Assembly: GCA_015494065.1 (NCBI GenBank)
Contig: WGCA01000002.1
Span: 1-40,892 of the forward strand
Direction: 5' to 3'
DNA: 40,892 nucleotides
DNA from: Thermodesulfobacteriaceae bacterium
GTDB lineage: Bacteria; Desulfobacterota; Thermodesulfobacteria; Thermodesulfobacteriales; Thermodesulfatatoraceae
A model generated the notes under the pieces. The model was not told where the DNA came from. It worked only from the letters and a program-made list of their open reading frames with translations, and searched no databases. Made by a program: the position numbers and the translations under genes. This document shows, piece after piece, positions 17,866 to 24,586 of the stretch (the stretch's first letter is position 1; each line of letters opens with the position of its first letter).

Positions 17866-19179
17866 ATGGCTTCTCTTAACGTCCTTGTGGTTGAAGACGA
17901 AAAGGTCCACCGTGAACTCCTGAAGATGACCCTTGAGGAAGAAGGGTACCGGGTCTGGAGTGTTCCCAGCGCGGAAAAGGCCTTACCCATCCTGGCCCAG
18001 GAGGAAGTGGAGGTAGCGATACTTGACGTCCGGCTTCCTGGTATGAGCGGGCTTGAGCTGCTCAGGCGGATTAAGCAGGAAAGACCAGAGGTGGAAGTCA
18101 TCGTGATTACGGCCTTTGGCGAGATTGAAGACGCGGTCTCGGCCATCAAGGCCGGGGCCTTCCATTACCTGGTCAAACCTTACGAACCGGAAGTGCTGCT
18201 CAACTTGATCCGGCGGTGCGGGGAGTTGGTACGCCTGAGAAAGGGGCCGGTGGATTCAGGCCCCCTGGTTTACCGTTCCCAGGCCATGAAAGAGGTCCTG
18301 CGTCAGGCCGAGATCTTTGCCCGCAGCGAAGCCCCGGTACTCATCCTGGGAGAATCAGGGGTAGGTAAGGAGCTCCTAGCCCGCCACCTCCACGAGCAGA
18401 GCGGGCGCAAAGGCCCTTTTATAGCGGTAAATTGCGCCGCCATACCAGAAAACATATTCGAGGCCGAGCTTTTCGGCTACGAGCGGGGCGCCTTCACCGG
18501 GGCCGAGGTTGCCAAACCCGGCCTTATCGAGGAGGCCGAAAGGGGCACGCTTTTTCTGGACGAGATCGGAGAGATGCCCCTTCACCTACAGGGTAAACTC
18601 CTGCGATTCCTTCAGGAGGGAGAATTCCGGCGTCTGGGCAGTAACCAGATCAGGAAGAGTCAGGCCCGCATCGTGGCTGCCACCAACGAGGACCTAGAAA
18701 AAGCGGTAGCGGAAAAGAGATTCCGGGAAGACCTTTATTTCCGACTAAACGTACTCACCTTGAAAATACCGCCTCTCAGGGAAAGGCCTGAAGATATTCT
18801 ACCCCTGGCGACCTATTTCCTAGAAAAGTTCAACCGAAAATACGGCAAAAAGGCCACCCTTTCTCCGGAAGCCGCCCGCCGGCTGGCGGAATATCCTTTT
18901 CCGGGTAACGTACGGGAACTGGAAAATTTGCTTCACCGGGCGGTCCTGGTGTGCCCGAAGGAGATCCGGCCGGAGGATCTGGGACTTGAAGAGAAAAAAC
19001 TGGGGCTTACCATAGGTCTTCCTCTAGGGAAGACCCTTCCCGAAATGGTAGCGGAAGTAGAACGCCTCCTCATCCGGGAAGCCCTAGAACGAACCGGCTA
19101 CGTCCAGACCCGGGCCGCCAAGCTCCTTGGCATAGACGAAAAATCTCTGCGTTATAAGCGCAAAAAATATGGCCTCTAG
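17866..19179 (+). CDS. NtrC-family sigma-54 response regulator
   Basis: A 437-residue three-domain activator. The receiver domain (1-120) has acidic residues at 10-12, phospho-acceptor Asp54 (AILDVRLPGMSG) and Lys104. The AAA+ domain has Walker A GESGVGKE (162-169) and sigma-54 loop GAFTGAE (208-214). A Fis-type helix-turn-helix closes the protein (TRAAKLLGIDEKSLRYKRKK). It overlaps the histidine kinase gene by 11 bases, so the two form one unit. The tandem palindromes and sigma-54 promoter immediately downstream of the kinase make the following operon its likely target. It resembles ZraR/AtoC-type regulators more than NtrC itself, so no symbol is given. Confidence 0.92.
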   Translation: MASLNVLVVEDEKVHRELLKMTLEEEGYRVWSVPSAEKALPILAQEEVEVAILDVRLPGMSGLELLRRIKQERPEVEVIVITAFGEIEDAVSAIKAGAFHYLVKPYEPEVLLNLIRRCGELVRLRKGPVDSGPLVYRSQAMKEVLRQAEIFARSEAPVLILGESGVGKELLARHLHEQSGRKGPFIAVNCAAIPENIFEAELFGYERGAFTGAEVAKPGLIEEAERGTLFLDEIGEMPLHLQGKLLRFLQEGEFRRLGSNQIRKSQARIVAATNEDLEKAVAEKRFREDLYFRLNVLTLKIPPLRERPEDILPLATYFLEKFNRKYGKKATLSPEAARRLAEYPFPGNVRELENLLHRAVLVCPKEIRPEDLGLEEKKLGLTIGLPLGKTLPEMVAEVERLLIREALERTGYVQTRAAKLLGIDEKSLRYKRKKYGL

Positions 19180-20314
19180 ACGCTATTTGTTACTCTTGTT
19201 GCTAGCTCTCTGGATCCTTGGTCTAGGGTTTCTTTACAATTTCTACCGGCTGAAAAAAGAATGGGAGGGCTTCTTTTATCTAATCCTGCATGAGGAAAAA
19301 CAGCGGTTATATTCGGCCCTCAAAGCCACCCTCGTGGCCGGGGGAGATCCGGTAGAGACTTTGGCCGAATATATAGAAGGTTCGCGCCTTCTCACCGGGG
19401 CGGCCCTTGTTCTTTCGGGAAGGACTATCATCGTGCCGGGTTCAGCCATCCCGCCCAAGAGTCTGATCTACACCATGGAACTTAAACCCTTCCGGTTTCA
19501 ACTCTATTTTTCCGGCGAAACCTTTTACGAGATTAAACGCCATCTTTATATCGAACTGGCCCTGTGGTGTCTTCTAAACCTGGCAGGCCTGGGGGTTACC
19601 CTGTGGCTCCTCAGGGGTTATTACGAAAGTCGGCTGAGCCTGACCCGGGAAAGGGCTGAAGCCGAACGCCTAAAAAGCGTATCTCTGGCCGTTTCCTCCG
19701 TACTCCATGAAGTCAAAAATGCCTTAAACAACCTCAATTTCGCGCTCTTCCGCCTTAAAAAGAAGGAGACTTTTGAAGAAACCCGTATCCTTGAAGAAGA
19801 AATAAGGCGCCTGACCCTTTATCTGGAAGAGGTCTCGGACCTTAGAAAACCTCTCACCTTAAAACTCGGCGGGCTAAGGATCGATACGCTGGTCCAGGAA
19901 GTGCTCGGGGAATTTTCCGAAAGGATCGCGGACCTCGGGGTAGAAGTCGAAACCCAGCTGGCCCCCGCCGAAATTCCAGCGGATAAAGAAAGGATGCGCG
20001 TGGTGCTACGCAACCTCCTGCGAAATGCCCTTGAAGCTTTAGCCGAAGTTCCGCCTCCCCGAAAACTCAAACTCTGCGGGGAAATAGAAGGGTCTTTTTA
20101 CCGCCTGGAAGTGGCGGATTCGGCGCAGCTCCTTCCCGAGGACGCCAAACTCTTTAAGCCCTACCACAGCCGTAAACCCCGGGGCTTTGGCCTGGGCCTT
20201 TTCAACGTCAAACGTATCCTTGAGGCCCATGGCGGAAAGGTGGAAGCGGAAATACGTTCCGGATTTACTGTTTTTACCCTGAGACTCCCCCTCGGAAAAC
20301 CTTCCGAAAAATGA
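19169..20314 (+). CDS. membrane sensor histidine kinase
   Basis: A 381-residue kinase with two membrane helices (about 6-26 and 127-149) enclosing a roughly 100-residue periplasmic sensor of no family I can name. The phosphorylation box SSVLHEVKNALNNLNF has His180. The ATPase domain has RNLLRNALEAL (N box) and GFGLGLFNVKRILEAHGG (G2 box). It overlaps the response regulator, so the pair should work together. The last codons run into the first of two palindromic sites that probably serve the regulator. Confidence 0.9.
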   Translation: MASRRYLLLLLLALWILGLGFLYNFYRLKKEWEGFFYLILHEEKQRLYSALKATLVAGGDPVETLAEYIEGSRLLTGAALVLSGRTIIVPGSAIPPKSLIYTMELKPFRFQLYFSGETFYEIKRHLYIELALWCLLNLAGLGVTLWLLRGYYESRLSLTRERAEAERLKSVSLAVSSVLHEVKNALNNLNFALFRLKKKETFEETRILEEEIRRLTLYLEEVSDLRKPLTLKLGGLRIDTLVQEVLGEFSERIADLGVEVETQLAPAEIPADKERMRVVLRNLLRNALEALAEVPPPRKLKLCGEIEGSFYRLEVADSAQLLPEDAKLFKPYHSRKPRGFGLGLFNVKRILEAHGGKVEAEIRSGFTVFTLRLPLGKPSEK

Positions 20315-20339
20315 GGGCTTCCCTCGGAAAAATTTCCGA
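20292..20339. promoter_or_regulatory. two tandem palindromes TCGGAA-N4-TTCCGA (enhancer)
   Basis: Two 16-base inverted repeats at 20292-20307 (inside the kinase 3' end) and 20324-20339 share TCGGAA-N4-TTCCGA; the second is extended to TCGGAAA-N2-TTTCCGA. They are 32 bases apart, about three helical turns, so both face the same side of DNA. They lie roughly 115-160 bases upstream of the predicted sigma-54 start, ideal for a hexamer-forming NtrC-type activator encoded just before. Confidence 0.75.
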
Positions 20340-20425
20340 AAGATAAAAACCGGACATCATTCCACCATCCCCCTTCCAACCGCGAATCCCAAAGATTTCG
20401 GGCTGTGAGCGAACAGGGGAAATCA

Positions 20426-20441
20426 TGGCACACTGCTTGCT
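20426..20441 (+). promoter_or_regulatory. sigma-54 promoter of the 20477-28143 operon
   Basis: TGGCACACTGCTTGCT is a near-consensus -24/-12 element with GG and GC 12 bases apart. Predicted start is near 20452, 25 bases before the first ATG, with AAGGAG between. With the tandem palindromes above, this marks a tightly regulated operon. Confidence 0.88.
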
Positions 20442-20476
20442 TTTTAAATAACGCAAATTTCAAGGAGTTTTAAACC

Positions 20477-21169
20477 ATGAAGAAATTTAAGGTACTGGGG
20501 CTGATGCTTCTTGTTTTTTGGGCAGGAACGGCTTTGGGAAAAGACCCACTTCCCCTGAAGGAGGTTGAAGGTACCGTAAAAAAAATCCGCCTGGAGAAGG
20601 CCTCCCCCAAGGCCAAATTCGGTTTTGTGACCGCAATACTTTCTACTGGGGAGGGAAAGGTTAGGGTACGGCTCTATCCTGAATGGTGGAAGATTGAACC
20701 CCCTTTTACCGTGGGGCAACGCGTGCAGGTTAAAGGCTGGGTTCCGCCCCGGGCGGCCTTTCAGGGACAACCGGTGCTGGTGGCGGCGGAGATCAAAAAC
20801 CTGGACACTGGTGAGATTCTGGTTCTCCGGAAAGGGCCGGGTAAACCTCGCTGGCGCCAGGGCGTAAAACGATATACGTTTTCCGGAAAAATCGTGGCCC
20901 GTACGGTTAGCCCCGGTCTTGGACGCCCCCAGGTCAAATGGCTGGTGCTCAAAGTTAAGACCGAAGAGGGAAAAATCCATACCGTAAGGATTTCTCCCCT
21001 CTGGCTGAACGCTTATCCTGAACTAACCCCCGGGAAGCAGGTGAAGATCACGGCCTGGCAACCCCCTTTCTGGAAAGCGCGCCATATTGGCGAATATCTG
21101 GCCTGTCAGGTGGTGCTCCCTGAAACCGGGAAGACCCTGAATCTCCGGAAATGTCCGGCCACCAGGTAG
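20477..21169 (+). CDS. secreted protein with two tandem beta-rich repeats
   Basis: A 230-residue protein of no family I recognise. Residues 1-21 are a signal peptide ending ALG. The mature part is an internal duplication: repeat 1 (about 29-120) and repeat 2 (about 134-226) share the order of GTV/GKI start, a KVRVRLYPEWW or HTVRISPLWL strand, TVGQRVQVKGW or TPGKQVKITAW, and a final TGE/TGK with L-x-LRK. Beta-strand pattern and length suggest two OB-like folds, as in small periplasmic stress proteins, but this is inference. It is the first gene after the sigma-54 promoter, hence likely abundant when the operon is on. Start has AAGGAG. Confidence 0.75.
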   Translation: MKKFKVLGLMLLVFWAGTALGKDPLPLKEVEGTVKKIRLEKASPKAKFGFVTAILSTGEGKVRVRLYPEWWKIEPPFTVGQRVQVKGWVPPRAAFQGQPVLVAAEIKNLDTGEILVLRKGPGKPRWRQGVKRYTFSGKIVARTVSPGLGRPQVKWLVLKVKTEEGKIHTVRISPLWLNAYPELTPGKQVKITAWQPPFWKARHIGEYLACQVVLPETGKTLNLRKCPATR

Positions 21170-21179
21170 GAGAAGCCGC

Positions 21180-21983
21180 ATGCGCCACTGGATCAGCCTC
21201 TTTCTCTTTAATGCCACGGCACTAGTAATCCTCACCGGCTTGGTACTTTACTTCATGCCTCCGGGGCGTGTAGCTTACTGGACTGACTGGCGCTTTCTGG
21301 GATGGGATAAGGACCAGTGGGAAAGTATCCATATCCTCTTCGGCTTCCTGATGATAGTTCTTGAGGGCTGGCACCTTTACCTGAACTGGAAACCTTTTAA
21401 ACGCTATCTGGGTTCGCTCAAGTCCCCCAGGGGAGCCTTTGTTTCTGTGACCCTGGCCACCGTATTGCTCCTTACCCTTTCTGTAAAAGACCTTCCTCCG
21501 GCAAGCTGGCTCATGGCCTTAAGGGCCCATTTAAAGGCCTCCTGGGGGCAGCCTCTTGTACCTCCGCCCATACCCCATGCGGAATTACTGAGCCTTGAGG
21601 CCCTTTTAAAAAGGGAAAAAATACCTGCGGAAAAAGCTCTTCCCTTTCTTAAGAAACACGGGATAAAAGTCCCTTCTATTCAAATGAGTCTTAAAGAGCT
21701 GGCCCGTATAAATCGTACCACTCCGGCTGATCTCTACCTTTTGCTCTTAAAATCCAAAAAGAACGCAGTTTCTTCTTACTCCATTTTTCAACCTGGTCGG
21801 AAGACCCTAGCAGAAGTTTGCCGGCTCCTGGAACTGCCCCGCGAAACTTGTCAGCAAGTCCTTGAGAACCACGGCATACAACCGGATTGGGAAGTTCCTC
21901 TTCGGGAGCTGGCCTTTGCCCACGGGGCAACCCCTCGTCAGATAATAGAATGGCTCAAAAAGGCCAAGGAGGCCCGAAAATGA
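21180..21983 (+). CDS. DUF4405-like haem-b membrane protein with duplicated C-terminal domain
   Basis: A 267-residue protein. Three membrane helices lie at about 5-27, 48-70 and 86-103; His51 and His65 sit 14 apart on the second helix, compatible with haem b binding as in DUF4405/cytochrome-b-like proteins. The C-terminal half is a duplication of a roughly 53-residue unit: about 138-192 (SLEALLKREKIPAEKALPF) and about 209-263 (TLAEVCRLLELPRETCQQVL), each with a KHGI or NHGI centre and a TPA/TPR-(D/Q) end. It could couple membrane redox state to the operon's function. AGGAG precedes the ATG. Confidence 0.7.
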   Translation: MRHWISLFLFNATALVILTGLVLYFMPPGRVAYWTDWRFLGWDKDQWESIHILFGFLMIVLEGWHLYLNWKPFKRYLGSLKSPRGAFVSVTLATVLLLTLSVKDLPPASWLMALRAHLKASWGQPLVPPPIPHAELLSLEALLKREKIPAEKALPFLKKHGIKVPSIQMSLKELARINRTTPADLYLLLLKSKKNAVSSYSIFQPGRKTLAEVCRLLELPRETCQQVLENHGIQPDWEVPLRELAFAHGATPRQIIEWLKKAKEARK

Positions 21984-22228
21984 AGCTCAAACGTCTGGCC
22001 ATCAGTGAAGAAGGATTCGTCTTCGATCCGGAGACCGGAAACAGTTACACCGTAAATGAAACCGGGCTCCTGATCCTGAAAAAGCTGCGGGAAGGTCTCA
22101 GCCTGGAAGAAATCGCCGAGATAATGAACGAAGAATATGGCATTTCCCGGGAGGAGGCCCTGCGGGACATCCAGGATTTCCTGGAGGCCATGGCGAGATT
22201 TGGTCTTTGGGAGGAAAAATATGGTTAA
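21980..22228 (+). CDS. PqqD-like protein (RiPP recognition-element fold)
   Basis: An 82-residue protein with the PqqD family pattern: an N-terminal strand pair (SEEGFVFDPETGNSYTVNETG), then helices with GLSLEEIAEIMNEEYGIS and a helical end. PqqD-like domains bind leader peptides and present them to modifying enzymes. ATG 21980 overlaps the previous stop codon (ATGA), and the next gene overlaps its end by 8 bases, so three proteins are translationally coupled. No radical-SAM enzyme or short precursor peptide is seen nearby; the neighbouring ATP-grasp and PLP enzymes are the likely clients. Confidence 0.8.
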   Translation: MKLKRLAISEEGFVFDPETGNSYTVNETGLLILKKLREGLSLEEIAEIMNEEYGISREEALRDIQDFLEAMARFGLWEEKYG

Positions 22229-23249
22229 AGTCGCGGTCTCAGGCATTAACGCCGTGGATAACCCGGGCCCGGGGCTGGGCATCATCAAGGGGCTTCGGGA
22301 AGGGGAGACCCCGGTATCGGTGGTAGGGCTGGCTTACGACGCCATGGAACCAGGGATTTACCTTACGGATCTCATCGAACGGGCCTACCTCCTGCCCTAT
22401 CCTTCCGAAGGAGAGGCCCCTTTCCTGAACCGCCTCCTCTACATTAAGGAAAAGGAAGGGCTTGAAGTAATTATTCCGGCCCTTGACGCCGAACTTCCGC
22501 TTTTCATAGACCTTGAGGCACGGCTTTCTTCGTATGGTCTAAAGACTTTTTTGCCCACGCAAAAACAGTTCAAATTACGGGCCAAAGATCACCTGCCCGA
22601 GGTGGCCGAAGCCATAGGCATCAAGACACCGCATACCCTGGTACTCGCCTCTTATGAGGAATTTATGAAGGCCCTCTCCCGGCTCAAGTTTCCTATAATG
22701 GTCAAGGGTCTCTTTTATAAGGCCTTCAGGGCTTACACCCAGGCCGAGGCCCAGCAGTACTTTCACGCCATCGTGGCGGAATGGGGGTATCCCGTGATCG
22801 TGCAGGAGGTGGTGAAAGGGGAAGAGATGAACGTGGTGGGGGTGGGAGACGGAGAAGGTGGCCACTTCGGCCTGGTAGCCATCAAGAAGCTCTGGATCAC
22901 CTCTCTGGGCAAGATCTGGACAGGGGTGACGGTGACTCATTCGGGACTCCTTACCGCGGCGGAAAGTTTCGTTAAACATTTTCGCTGGCGGGGAGCTTTT
23001 GAATTAGAAACCATTGTCTCAGGCGACGACATCTATCTCATAGAGATCAACCCCCGCTTCCCGGCCTGGATCTATTTCGCGGTAGGGGTGGGGATCAATC
23101 TTCCCGCAAGGCTCCTCAAAGCCGCCCTGGGCGGGGAGCCCGAGAGAGCATGGGACTATCCAGCAGGGAAACTTTACATCCGTTTTACCGACGACCTGGT
23201 AACGGATCTTGAAGTCTTTCAGCGTATGGTTACAAGGGGGGAAAGATGA
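22221..23249 (+). CDS. ATP-grasp ligase, substrate unknown
   Basis: A 342-residue ATP-grasp enzyme, the superfamily that activates a carboxylate as acyl-phosphate and joins it to an amine or thiol. The ATP-binding lysine is in FPIMVKG, the hinge in PVIVQEVVKGEEMNVVG and the Mg2+ ligands in GAFELET and IYLIEINPRFPAW, as in carbamoyl-phosphate-synthase-like ligases. The N-terminal 100 residues resemble a pre-ATP-grasp domain (VSGINAVDNPGPG). ATG 22221 follows GGGAGG and overlaps the PqqD-like gene by 8 bases. Context suggests it ligates an amino acid or peptide recognised through the PqqD-like protein. Substrate cannot be read from sequence. Confidence 0.85.
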   Translation: MVKVAVSGINAVDNPGPGLGIIKGLREGETPVSVVGLAYDAMEPGIYLTDLIERAYLLPYPSEGEAPFLNRLLYIKEKEGLEVIIPALDAELPLFIDLEARLSSYGLKTFLPTQKQFKLRAKDHLPEVAEAIGIKTPHTLVLASYEEFMKALSRLKFPIMVKGLFYKAFRAYTQAEAQQYFHAIVAEWGYPVIVQEVVKGEEMNVVGVGDGEGGHFGLVAIKKLWITSLGKIWTGVTVTHSGLLTAAESFVKHFRWRGAFELETIVSGDDIYLIEINPRFPAWIYFAVGVGINLPARLLKAALGGEPERAWDYPAGKLYIRFTDDLVTDLEVFQRMVTRGER

Positions 23250-24586
23250 AAAGGCCATACCAAAAACCCACGATCCTGAAACTCCAAGTGGGTTTTCTCC
23301 GGGAGAAGAAAAGCAGTCTTTCGCGTATGGTGCGCCAGGAAATAGACGGCGTGCCGGTAGCGGAACTGGCAGAAAAGTTCGGTTCACCCCTTTTTGTTTT
23401 TTCCGAAAAGAGACTCCGGGAACAATTCCGCTATTTAAAGAGGCTCTTTGAGGGGCATTACCCCCGGGTAGAATTCAGCTGGTCCTATAAGACCAACTAC
23501 CTGGACGCCATCTGCCGCATTTTCCACCAGGAAGGGGCCACGGCCGAGGTGGTCTCCAATTTCGAATACGAAAAGGCCCGAAGACTGGGTGTTCCCGGAG
23601 ATCAGATCGTTTTCAACGGTCCTTACAAGCCGAAGGAGATCCTGCGCCAGGCCGTGCTTGAAGGGGCGCGTATAAACGTGGATTCCCTGGACGAAATCCT
23701 GGACCTTGAAGAAATCGCCCGGGAGACCGGAGAGAAGCTGCGGATAGGGCTCCGGGTAAACATGGACACCGGTATCTACCCCCGCTGGGACCGTTTTGGT
23801 TTCAATCTCGAAAGCGGGGAAGTCCTGAACGTGGCCCGAAGAATCGCCGCCGGGGGAAGGCTTGAGGTGGTGGGACTACATTGTCACCAGGGCACCTTTA
23901 TCCTTGAGCCCGAGGCATACGGACGGGCCGCAGAAAAACTGGTGGATCTTTCGCAAAAGCTCGAAAATGACTTCGGCTGGACCATAGAATATCTGGATCT
24001 CGGAGGAGGCTTTCCCTCGCGCAACCGGCTAAAGGGTTTGTACCTCCCTCCGGAGGTGGCGGTTCCTCCCCTCTCCGAATACGCCGAAAAGATCGCCCGG
24101 GCGCTTCTTACAAGACTGCCTGCCGGGGATTATCCTCTCTTGATCCTTGAGACCGGCCGGGCCCTAGTGGACGAGGCTGGCTTTTTGATTACCACCGTAA
24201 GAGCGCTAAAACGTCTTCCTGACGGCCGCCGGGCTTACATCCTTGACGCCGGCGTAAACCTGCTTTTCACCGCCTTCTGGTACCATTTCCGGGTGGAGGT
24301 AGAAAGGGAAATACCCGGTCCACCGGAACCCTGCGTCCTTTACGGCCCCCTCTGCATGAATATTGACGTGGTGGAGGAATCGGCGCTCCTTCCCCCGCTT
24401 GCACGTGGCACCCGCCTTGTTCTCTCTCCGGTGGGCGCTTATAACGTCACCCAGTGGATGCAGTTCATTACTTATCGGCCCCGGGTGGTCCTTGTGACGG
24501 AAAATGGAAACGCGGAGGTCATACGTGAGGCCGAAACCCTTGAAGACATAGTACGGCGCGAAAAAATTCCCGAACACCTGAAATGA
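23246..24586 (+). CDS. fold-III PLP decarboxylase with leader-like N-terminus
   Basis: A 446-residue alanine-racemase-fold PLP enzyme of the ornithine/diaminopimelate decarboxylase family. PLP Lys82 is in SWSYKTNY; HCHQG (212-216), DLGGGFPSRN (GGGF 253-256), ETGR (302-305) and GPLCMNID (Cys370) are the remaining active-site landmarks. Two depart from the norm: ETGR replaces EPGR, and CMNID replaces the usual C-(D/E)-(S/G)-x-D. A GAYNVTQWMQF segment replaces the GAY-Y-N region of LysA. Hence neither lysine nor ornithine decarboxylation can be assumed. The first 20 residues, outside the fold, contain PYQKPTILKLQVG, similar to Y-x-x-P-x-L leader motifs bound by PqqD-like domains. It overlaps the ATP-grasp gene by 4 bases. 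Confidence 0.85.
   Translation: MKRPYQKPTILKLQVGFLREKKSSLSRMVRQEIDGVPVAELAEKFGSPLFVFSEKRLREQFRYLKRLFEGHYPRVEFSWSYKTNYLDAICRIFHQEGATAEVVSNFEYEKARRLGVPGDQIVFNGPYKPKEILRQAVLEGARINVDSLDEILDLEEIARETGEKLRIGLRVNMDTGIYPRWDRFGFNLESGEVLNVARRIAAGGRLEVVGLHCHQGTFILEPEAYGRAAEKLVDLSQKLENDFGWTIEYLDLGGGFPSRNRLKGLYLPPEVAVPPLSEYAEKIARALLTRLPAGDYPLLILETGRALVDEAGFLITTVRALKRLPDGRRAYILDAGVNLLFTAFWYHFRVEVEREIPGPPEPCVLYGPLCMNIDVVEESALLPPLARGTRLVLSPVGAYNVTQWMQFITYRPRVVLVTENGNAEVIREAETLEDIVRREKIPEHLK

Noticed and set aside
17673-17879. 68-codon frame between glnK and the response regulator
   Set aside because: It runs through the terminator hairpin and has no convincing start or similarity; treated as non-coding.
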